Below, one piece after another: positions 8,436-14,454 of a DNA stretch of 34,878 nucleotides. The translations under genes and the position numbers were made by a program. The notes under the pieces were generated by a model. The model was not told the origin of the DNA. It saw nothing but the letters and a program-made list of their open reading frames with translations, and made no database searches. The stretch's first letter is position 1; every line of letters starts with the position of its first letter. Source of the stretch: an uncultured Pelagibacteraceae bacterium (GTDB lineage: Bacteria > Pseudomonadota > Alphaproteobacteria > Pelagibacterales > Pelagibacteraceae); contig CACKBP010000008.1 in assembly GCA_902598315.1 (NCBI GenBank), forward strand, positions 1-34,878, read 5' to 3'.

Positions 8436-9205
8436 TTTTACCTAAAAAATCTTTGGGTCAAAACTTTCTCATAGATCCAAATATTACGGAGAAGATTTTA
8501 AAAATAACAAATATTGAAAATAAAAATATTATCGAAATAGGCCCAGGAAGAGGTGCGCTTACGGAGGCAATTTTAAAAAAAAAACCTAAGTCTCTTTTAA
8601 TGATAGAAAAGGATAAAATTCTTGCCAATCAATTAAAAATTAAACTGAAAAACTTCAATAATGTTAAAGTGATAAATAAAGATATATTAGATATTAAGAT
8701 TGAGAAAATTATAAAAAGTAAATCAGTTATACTAGGTAATTTACCATATAATATTTCTTCAAAAATTTTGATAAATTTTATAAAATTTGAAAAATGGCCT
8801 CCAAAGTTCTCTGAAATAATTTTTATGTTTCAAAAAGAAGTTGCTGAAAAAATAATCGGAAAATCATATGGCAGATTATCTATAATAACCAATTATAAGT
8901 TAAATTGTGAAAAGAAATTTGAAGTATCTCCTAATTGTTTTTATCCTAGGCCAAAAGTTATATCATCAGTTATTCATTTTACACCCAAAAAAAACGTATT
9001 TTTCAAAATAAAGAATTTAGAAAATTTAGAAAAATTAACTAATATTTTTTTTTCAAAAAAAAGGAAAATGATTAAAAAAAATTTGCATAAAGTTCTTAGC
9101 ATAGATCAAATTAAAAAACTTAAAGATTTAAATCTTAGCCTAAGGCCGGCTGATTTAAAGCCAGAAACATATTACAAAATTGTGGAATTGATTGAGTCTA
9201 AATAG
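8432..9205 (+). CDS. rsmA: 16S rRNA (adenine1518-N6/adenine1519-N6)-dimethyltransferase
   Basis: RsmA/KsgA dimethylates the two adjacent adenines in the 3'-terminal hairpin of 16S rRNA, a late check on small-subunit assembly. At 257 residues it shows KKSLGQNFLIDPNIT at the N-terminus, the SAM-binding EIGPGRGALTEAIL and the catalytic NLPYNISSKI (motif IV). The basic C-terminal region with FFSKKRKMIKKNL is usual. It is the last gene of the lpt operon, begins by ATGA overlap with pdxA, and overlaps the convergent gmk by 34 bases, so the last eleven or so codons of both genes share DNA and there is no intergenic terminator. Confidence 0.97.
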   Translation: MILPKKSLGQNFLIDPNITEKILKITNIENKNIIEIGPGRGALTEAILKKKPKSLLMIEKDKILANQLKIKLKNFNNVKVINKDILDIKIEKIIKSKSVILGNLPYNISSKILINFIKFEKWPPKFSEIIFMFQKEVAEKIIGKSYGRLSIITNYKLNCEKKFEVSPNCFYPRPKVISSVIHFTPKKNVFFKIKNLENLEKLTNIFFSKKRKMIKKNLHKVLSIDQIKKLKDLNLSLRPADLKPETYYKIVELIESK

Positions 9206-9774
9206 TTTTTCTTATGTGATAAAATAATTTTCTCTATCTGCTGAAAACAATTTTCTAAGTTCTTATTAATTACTACATAATCATAATCTTTCCAATGTTT
9301 TCTATCTTCTTCAAATGACTTTAATCTCTTGTTCACTTCTTCTTTGCTGTCTTGATTTCTTTTTAAAAGTCTTTTTTTTAATTCATCTTTACTTGTTACA
9401 GTTATATAGATCTTTATTAAATTCAATTTTTCGTAATTTGATAGTTGTTTATTTCCTTGCCAATCAATATCAAAAATAATGTCGTTTGTTTTAATTAATT
9501 TATCTACTATTTCTTTAGAAGTGCCATAATAATTATCATATATATTAGCATATTCGTAAAGTTGTTTTTCTTTAATCATTTGTTCAAAAATTTTTTTGGA
9601 AACAAAATTGTAGTCAACTCCGTTAACTTCATTTGGTCTAGGTTTTCTTGTAGTGTGAGAAACTGAAATTTTGAAAGAATTAAATTTTTGCTGAATTTTT
9701 TTTGTTATAGTTGTTTTCCCTGCACCTGAAGGAGAAGAGAGGACAACCATGATATTTTTTTTATCATGCTCCAT
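9172..9774 (-). CDS. gmk: Guanylate kinase
   Basis: Phosphorylates GMP to GDP with ATP, linking GuaA to Ndk. At 200 residues it is of usual size. The P-loop SPSGAGKTT spans residues 14-22, followed by the GMP-binding SVSHTTRKPRPNEVNGVDY, the YGTSKE segment and DIDWQGNKQL. It is the last gene of the leftward fabD-fabG-acpP-gmk run, 15 bases after acpP. In many alphaproteobacteria fabF, mltG and a YicC-family gene lie between acpP and gmk; none is here. Its 3' end runs 34 bases into rsmA on the other strand. Confidence 0.97.
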   Translation of the reverse strand: MEHDKKNIMVVLSSPSGAGKTTITKKIQQKFNSFKISVSHTTRKPRPNEVNGVDYNFVSKKIFEQMIKEKQLYEYANIYDNYYGTSKEIVDKLIKTNDIIFDIDWQGNKQLSNYEKLNLIKIYITVTSKDELKKRLLKRNQDSKEEVNKRLKSFEEDRKHWKDYDYVVINKNLENCFQQIEKIILSHKKNYLDSINSTIL

Positions 9775-9789
9775 TTTTTTAAAGGAAAT

Positions 9790-10032
9790 TTATTGATTAG
9801 ATTTACTCTCAATAAATTTGATTGCATCACCTACAGTTAGAATCTTCTCAGCCTCACTATCAGAAATTTCAGATCCAAACTCTTCTTCGAATGCCATTAC
9901 TAATTCAACTGTATCTAAACTATCAGCTCCTAAATCGTCAATAAAACTTGCTTCCTCAGTAACTTTTTCCTCTTCGATCCCTAAGTGATCAGCGACAATT
10001 TTTTTTATTTTATTTTTAACATCTTCTGACAT
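9790..10032 (-). CDS. acpP: Acyl carrier protein
   Basis: Small acidic carrier of growing acyl chains in type II fatty-acid synthesis. At 80 residues it has the 4'-phosphopantetheine attachment motif [19 protein letters not shown]; Ser38 is the modified residue. The start is supported by a strong Shine-Dalgarno-like AAAGGAA about seven bases before ATG, stronger than most others in the window, which fits a highly expressed protein. It lies 51 bases after fabG and 15 bases before gmk. Confidence 0.98.
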   Translation of the reverse strand: MSEDVKNKIKKIVADHLGIEEEKVTEEASFIDDLGADSLDTVELVMAFEEEFGSEISDSEAEKILTVGDAIKFIESKSNQ

Positions 10033-10083
10033 GGATTCCTTTCGTGTTTATTTAATTTCTTAATAGATTATTAGCAAGAATTG

Positions 10084-10815
10084 TCAAGACATATACATTC
10101 CGCCATTAACATGTAGGGTCTCACCATTTATATAATTTGATAAATCAGAAGCTAAAAAAGCTACACAATTAGAAACATCTTCTCCGGAACCTAGCTTGCC
10201 TGATGGTATCTTGCTGATAAGATTTTGCTTAAATTCTTCATTAATTTTATCGGTCATTTCGGTCTTTATAAAACCTGGTGAAACGCAATTGATATTTATA
10301 TTTTTTTTTGCATATTCTATTGCCAGACTTTTGGAAAAAGCAACTATGCCTGCCTTCGAAGCTGAGTAGTTGGCCTGCCCCAAATTACCAGTATGTCCGA
10401 CTATCGATGTAATATTTACTATTTTTCCATATTTTTTTTTTAACATTTTTTTTATTGCTGATTTACACATTAAAAAAGTAGAAGTTAGATTGATATCTAA
10501 AACTTTTTTCCAATGTTCCTCTGAAAGACGAATAGATAAATTATCTAATGTTATACCCGCATTGTTTATTAATATGTTCAAACCGTTTAAATTATTGTCA
10601 ACTTTATCTATAAAATCCTCTATTTTATTATGTTCCTCTAATTTAAATTTTTCAAGATGAATATTGTTAAACCTTTTTTTTAAATTACTCAGTTTCTCTT
10701 CGTTAGTTCCCGAGGCGACAATATTAGCTCCACTTTCATAAAATTTTTTTGTTAGGTCGTTGCCAATTCCTCCGGTAGCACCTGTTATTAAAACATTTTT
10801 ATTTTTTAAATCCAT
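10084..10815 (-). CDS. fabG: 3-oxoacyl-[ACP] reductase
   Basis: NADPH-dependent short-chain dehydrogenase that reduces 3-oxoacyl-ACP. The motifs are complete: TGATGGIG cofactor loop, NNAGIT, Ser in NITSIVGHTG, the YSASK catalytic Tyr/Lys, and SPGFIKTEM. I chose ATG at 10815 (243 residues, the usual FabG length); an in-frame upstream start at 10839 would add eight residues lying inside fabD and not typical of the family. The start overlaps the end of fabD by 17 bases, so translation is probably coupled. Confidence 0.96.
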   Translation of the reverse strand: MDLKNKNVLITGATGGIGNDLTKKFYESGANIVASGTNEEKLSNLKKRFNNIHLEKFKLEEHNKIEDFIDKVDNNLNGLNILINNAGITLDNLSIRLSEEHWKKVLDINLTSTFLMCKSAIKKMLKKKYGKIVNITSIVGHTGNLGQANYSASKAGIVAFSKSLAIEYAKKNININCVSPGFIKTEMTDKINEEFKQNLISKIPSGKLGSGEDVSNCVAFLASDLSNYINGETLHVNGGMYMS

Positions 10816-11740
10816 CTTGTAAATTTTTAATATCAGCAATTGAGTTAATTGAAAAGCAATTAACGTTTTTTAGGGTCCTTTTCACCATACCAGTTAAAAC
10901 TTTACCAGGACCCAGTTCAATATAGTTTTGTACCCCATTTTTAGACATAAATAGTAAACTTTGTCGCCATTTTACAGTTGAGTAAATTTGTTTAATTAAT
11001 AAATCTTTAATTTTACTCGGATTTTTTTCTGGTTCAGCAGTAACATTACTTACTATATTAAAACCTGGTTCTTTAAAGATTGTTTTATTAATTTTCTCAC
11101 TCATATACTCTGCCGATTTTTTCATCAATGTACAATGAAATGGAGCACTAACTTTTAATGGAATAGATTTAATTTTTTTTTCTTTAAGTAGATTTTGAAA
11201 ATCGCTGACACTATTTTTCTCTCCACTAATTATAACTTGACCATTTGAATTATCATTTGCTATTTCACAAATTCCAGATTTGTTATTATACTCTTTAATC
11301 ATTTTTTCAATTTCTTCAATTTCTAATCCAAGTACAGCCAACATGCTTCCTTTACCCACAGCGACTGCACTTTGCATTGATTTGCCTCTCTCATGCAACA
11401 AATAAAGTGCATCTCTAAAATTTAATGAGTCAGAGCAAACCAGTGCACTATATTCACCAAGTGAGTGTCCAGCAAAAAAATTAAATGAATTAATATTAAA
11501 TTTAAATTCATCTTTAAGAGCTCTAAAAATTGAGTAACTAACTGTTAAGATTGCCGGTTGAGTATTTTCAGTTAATTGTAGCCTTTCCGCTGGACCCTCT
11601 AAAATTAGTTTCGAAATAGGAAAGTTTAATACATCGTCTGCATCACTAAATATTTTTTTAACGAATTCAAAATTATTATAAAATTCGGAACCCATCCCTA
11701 CTATCTGTGATCCTTGGCCGGGAAATAATAAAGCGTTCAT
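10799..11740 (-). CDS. fabD: Malonyl-CoA:ACP transacylase
   Basis: Loads malonyl groups from CoA onto ACP. At 313 residues it has LLFPGQGSQIVGMG at the N-terminus, the nucleophile motif GHSLGEYSALV, and APFHCTLMK with the catalytic His. The C-terminal ELGPGKVLTGMVKR is also typical. It is first in the fabD-fabG-acpP-gmk run and shares a 101-base divergent gap with rpsF, in which opposed -10 boxes are visible. Confidence 0.97.
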   Translation of the reverse strand: MNALLFPGQGSQIVGMGSEFYNNFEFVKKIFSDADDVLNFPISKLILEGPAERLQLTENTQPAILTVSYSIFRALKDEFKFNINSFNFFAGHSLGEYSALVCSDSLNFRDALYLLHERGKSMQSAVAVGKGSMLAVLGLEIEEIEKMIKEYNNKSGICEIANDNSNGQVIISGEKNSVSDFQNLLKEKKIKSIPLKVSAPFHCTLMKKSAEYMSEKINKTIFKEPGFNIVSNVTAEPEKNPSKIKDLLIKQIYSTVKWRQSLLFMSKNGVQNYIELGPGKVLTGMVKRTLKNVNCFSINSIADIKNLQDGFKK

Positions 11741-11770
11741 TTATATAAGTTTAATTAATAATAATTAGTA

Positions 11771-11798
11771 TTGCTATAATTCTTCATTATAGTATAAA
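11771..11798 (+). promoter_or_regulatory. Candidate promoter for rpsF-rpsR-rplI
   Basis: TTGCTA (11771-11776), a 16-base spacer and TATAAA (11793-11798). The same two hexamers with the same spacer precede icd (26689-26716). The predicted start near 11805 leaves a leader of about 37 bases. No CCG-bulge hairpin of the kind bound by S6:S18 in some bacteria fits in it. Confidence 0.45.
11774..11792. repeat. Inverted repeat in the fabD/rpsF gap
   Basis: CTATAAT (11774-11780) and ATTATAG (11786-11792) are perfect 7-base arms around a 5-base centre. Each arm contains TATAAT on its own strand. The repeat fills the spacer of the candidate rpsF promoter. Confidence 0.6.
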
Positions 11799-11812
11799 CC
11801 AGTTTTTACAAA
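11786..11812 (-). promoter_or_regulatory. Candidate promoter for fabD-fabG-acpP-gmk
   Basis: A perfect TATAAT lies on the minus strand at 11791-11786. A possible -35, TTGTAA (11812-11807), is 15 bases upstream, which is short. The predicted start near 11779 gives a leader of about 39 bases before the fabD ATG at 11740. The -10 forms one arm of the inverted repeat at 11774-11792. Confidence 0.35.
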
Positions 11813-11841
11813 TAAATAATAAAACAATTAATTAGAAAAAT

Positions 11842-12168
11842 ATGGCTTTTTACGAAAATACTATTGTTGCTAAACAAGATCTAGCCGAGAAAGACTTAAA
11901 AACGATAAAAGAGAAATATAACGAGCTCATAAATAGCTCCTCGGGTAAAGTTATTAAAATAGAAGAGTGGGGTTTACTTAATTTAGCTAATAAGATTAAA
12001 AATTATAGAAAAGGGTTTTATATTCATTATAAATTTGAAGGAGACAACAATACTCTTAAAGAGATAGAAAAAAAAATTAAAATTGATAGCTCTGTTATAA
12101 GGTATCTCACTGTGAGGTATAAGAAACTTGATACTAAAAATGAGTTTTTCAAAAAGGAGAAAAAATAG
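11842..12168 (+). CDS. rpsF: 30S ribosomal protein S6
   Basis: Small-subunit platform protein that pairs with S18. At 108 residues it shows the S6 pattern: YENTIVAKQDL, EEWGLLNLANKIKNYRKGFYIHYKFEG and the strand DSSVIRYLTVRYKK. It is first in the rpsF-rpsR-rplI operon, three bases before rpsR. The ATG at 11842 is preceded only by an A-rich stretch with no clear Shine-Dalgarno. Confidence 0.96.
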   Translation: MAFYENTIVAKQDLAEKDLKTIKEKYNELINSSSGKVIKIEEWGLLNLANKIKNYRKGFYIHYKFEGDNNTLKEIEKKIKIDSSVIRYLTVRYKKLDTKNEFFKKEKK

Positions 12169-12171
12169 TTA

Positions 12172-12444
12172 ATGAAACGAAAATCCAAAAATTTTCAAAA
12201 AAAAGGGGCTAATTCACTTAATAAGCTTAGTTTGTTTCAAAAAAACGATGGTAAATTTTCAAAAAAATGTCCCCTATCAGTAAAAAATGCGCCAATTATT
12301 GATTATAAAAATATTATCCTTCTTAAAAAATATGTATCAGATAATGGAAAAATAATTTCTTCGAAAATTACCTCTGTTTCATATAACAAGCAAAAGAAAC
12401 TAACTAAAGAAATAAAAAAGGCAAAAATTTTAGGTTTAATATAA
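12172..12444 (+). CDS. rpsR: 30S ribosomal protein S18
   Basis: Small-subunit protein that binds beside S6. Identified by IDYKNIILLKKYVSDNGKI and KQKKLTKEIKKAKILGLI, which match the S18 core. The protein is 90 residues with a Lys-rich N-terminal part. The usual Arg-rich stretch after GKI is Ser/Lys-rich here (ISSKITSVSYNKQ), which may reflect AT pressure turning Arg codons into Lys. The order S6, S18, L9 confirms the call. Its stop overlaps the rplI start by one base. Confidence 0.94.
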   Translation: MKRKSKNFQKKGANSLNKLSLFQKNDGKFSKKCPLSVKNAPIIDYKNIILLKKYVSDNGKIISSKITSVSYNKQKKLTKEIKKAKILGLI

Positions 12445-12899
12445 TGGAAATTATTCTTTTAGAAAATATTTTAAATTTAGGAAATATTGGAGATAAGGTT
12501 AAAGTTAAAAATGGATACGGTAGAAATTATCTTCTTAAACAAGGAAAAGCTTTAAGATTTAGTAAAGAAAATCTAGAATTTGTAAGTAAAAAAAAAGATG
12601 AGCTTAATAAGAAAAATAATGAAATTAAAAATAAGTTTAAAGAAATAGCTAAGATTGTAAATAACAAAACTTTTATTTTTAATAAAGAGAGTAAAGACAA
12701 CGGCGACCTTTATGGATCAATTAAACCTAAAGAAATAACTAATTTGATACACGAAAAACTCAAAGTTGACATTAGTCCATCTCAAGTAATTCTAAAGACT
12801 GAGCTAAATAAAATTGGAGTTTATACAGTTGATATTAACTTTCACACAGACGTAAAATCACATATTTCAATCAAAATAGACAAAATACAATCTAAATAA
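12444..12899 (+). CDS. rplI: 50S ribosomal protein L9
   Basis: Elongated large-subunit protein near the L1 stalk base. The N-terminal domain is diagnostic: ILLENILNLGNIGDKVKVKNGYGRNYLLKQGKAL. A Lys-rich connecting helix follows (about residues 45-75), then a C-terminal domain with LYGSIKPKEITNLI. At 151 residues it has the usual size. It starts on the last base of the rpsR stop codon. The short gap to dnaB contains competing inverted repeats. Confidence 0.97.
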   Translation: MEIILLENILNLGNIGDKVKVKNGYGRNYLLKQGKALRFSKENLEFVSKKKDELNKKNNEIKNKFKEIAKIVNNKTFIFNKESKDNGDLYGSIKPKEITNLIHEKLKVDISPSQVILKTELNKIGVYTVDINFHTDVKSHISIKIDKIQSK

Positions 12900-12937
12900 C
12901 TTTTCCACAGAGCTTTAGAAAAAGTGCGTAACTTTTC
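12899..12937 (+). promoter_or_regulatory. Competing short inverted repeats between rplI and dnaB
   Basis: ACTTTTC occurs at 12899-12905 and again at 12931-12937. Between them lies one complementary segment, GAAAAAGT (12918-12925), which can pair with either copy, with one bulged A. The downstream pairing has a 5-base loop. No long U-run follows, so this would be at best a weak terminator or attenuator. Confidence 0.25.
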
Positions 12938-12973
12938 GCTTTATAGAATTTTGCCATTATTTAATATCCATTT

Positions 12974-14401
12974 GTGGAAGAAATTAAACCTTTAAAAAAA
13001 AATATACAAAATGAACAACCTTCTAACCTTGAGGCTGAACAAGCGTTAATTGGATCTGTGTTAGTAAATAATGATATAATCGATGAAATATCGACAATAA
13101 TTAATCCCTCAATTTTTTACGATCCCGCTCATGTCAAAATTTATGAGGTTATAGAAAATTTAAATAATAAAGGAATGATTGCTAATCCAATTACACTTAA
13201 AAATTTCTTTGAAAAAGATAATATGCTTAGTGAGGTTGGTGGCACAGAGTACTTAGTAAAACTTACACGGTTTTCTAGTTCGCCTAAGCAAGCACTTGAC
13301 TATGCTAAAATTATACACGAAATGTATTTAAGAAGAGAATTAGTTTTAATTTCAAACAAGTTATCATCAGATACTCTAGATACAAATTCTCAAGAACAAA
13401 ATGCTGAAAGTATAATTGAAAGCACCGAAAAATCTTTATTTGATCTAGCGGAACGTGGAAGTTTTTCACAATCTTTTTTAAAATTTAATCAAGCTCTTGA
13501 TCAAACAATTGAGATGGCAACTCTTGCAATGCAAAACGATCAGGGTATTGTTGGTGTACCGACCGGTTTAAAAGATTTAGATGAAAAGTTAGGTGGGTTG
13601 CACAAATCAGATTTAGTAATTTTAGCAGGAAGACCCTCTATGGGAAAAACAGCACTCGCTACAAACATTGCATATAATGCTGCACAAAATATTTTAAAAA
13701 GACAGGAAAAATCTTCTATTGCCTTTTTTTCTTTAGAAATGTCATCAGAACAATTATCTACGAGAATTTTATCTGAACAAGCTAAAATTAGATCTGATGA
13801 CATAAGACGAGGTAAAGTCAGTGAAGAGGAAATTAATAGATACATTGAGACTTCCAGAAACATTTATAATCTACCTCTTTATATAGATGAAACACCAGCG
13901 ATTACTATTGCAACTTTAAGTAACAGAGCAAGAAGAATAAAAAGGCTATTTGGTTTAAGTTTAATTGTTGTGGACTATATCCAATTGATGAGATCAAGTT
14001 TAAATAGAAATGAAGGAAGAGTTCAAGAAATTTCAGAAATTACACAAGGCTTAAAAGCACTCGCAAAAGAATTATCAGTACCTGTTCTGGCGCTTTCGCA
14101 ATTATCAAGAGCTGTTGAGCAAAGAGATGATAAGCAACCACAATTGGCTGATTTAAGAGAGTCAGGATCAATAGAGCAAGACGCTGACGTGGTAATGTTT
14201 GTATATAGAGAAGCTTATTATTTAGAGCGAAAACAACCAAAGTTAGGCTCTATAGAGCACGCGGAGTGGCAATCGAAAATGAATGATGTCAACGGTCTTG
14301 CAGATATAATATTAGGTAAACAAAGGCACGGCCCTACTGGAACTGTTAAAGTAGAGTTTGAGGGCATTTACACTAAATTTAAAGATTTAACCAAAAATTA
14401 G
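12974..14401 (+). CDS. dnaB: Replicative DNA helicase DnaB
   Basis: Hexameric 5'-3' helicase that unwinds DNA at the replication fork and recruits primase. At 475 residues: an N-terminal DnaB domain (about 12-115, with NLEAEQALIGSVLVNN), a linker, and a RecA-like ATPase domain. Walker A GRPSMGKTA lies at 219-227, then FFSLEMSSEQL, the Walker B strand LIVVDYIQLM, and LSQLSRAVEQR with ESGSIEQDADVVMF. The start is GTG at 12974; it begins just before the conserved N-domain and no ATG fits as well. The exporter gene follows 53 bases downstream. Confidence 0.97.
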   Translation: MEEIKPLKKNIQNEQPSNLEAEQALIGSVLVNNDIIDEISTIINPSIFYDPAHVKIYEVIENLNNKGMIANPITLKNFFEKDNMLSEVGGTEYLVKLTRFSSSPKQALDYAKIIHEMYLRRELVLISNKLSSDTLDTNSQEQNAESIIESTEKSLFDLAERGSFSQSFLKFNQALDQTIEMATLAMQNDQGIVGVPTGLKDLDEKLGGLHKSDLVILAGRPSMGKTALATNIAYNAAQNILKRQEKSSIAFFSLEMSSEQLSTRILSEQAKIRSDDIRRGKVSEEEINRYIETSRNIYNLPLYIDETPAITIATLSNRARRIKRLFGLSLIVVDYIQLMRSSLNRNEGRVQEISEITQGLKALAKELSVPVLALSQLSRAVEQRDDKQPQLADLRESGSIEQDADVVMFVYREAYYLERKQPKLGSIEHAEWQSKMNDVNGLADIILGKQRHGPTGTVKVEFEGIYTKFKDLTKN

Positions 14402-14454
14402 AGCTAATTAACACTTTAGTTATAACAAATTTACGATATATCTGAAATATCTCT

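Noticed and set aside
10370-10660. Open frame on the plus strand inside fabG
   Set aside because: Antisense to the conserved FabG core; composition reflects the complement of that gene.
11799-11841. S6:S18-binding leader RNA before rpsF
   Set aside because: The leader is only about 40 AT-rich bases and has no hairpin with a CCG bulge, so the known motif is not present.
12172-12444. S18 as a pseudogene because of its altered Arg-rich segment
   Set aside because: The length and core are intact, it sits in the standard operon, and Arg-to-Lys/Ser drift is expected under AT pressure.
13540-13863. Open frame on the minus strand inside dnaB
   Set aside because: It mirrors the conserved ATPase domain and has no recognisable features; a shadow of dnaB.
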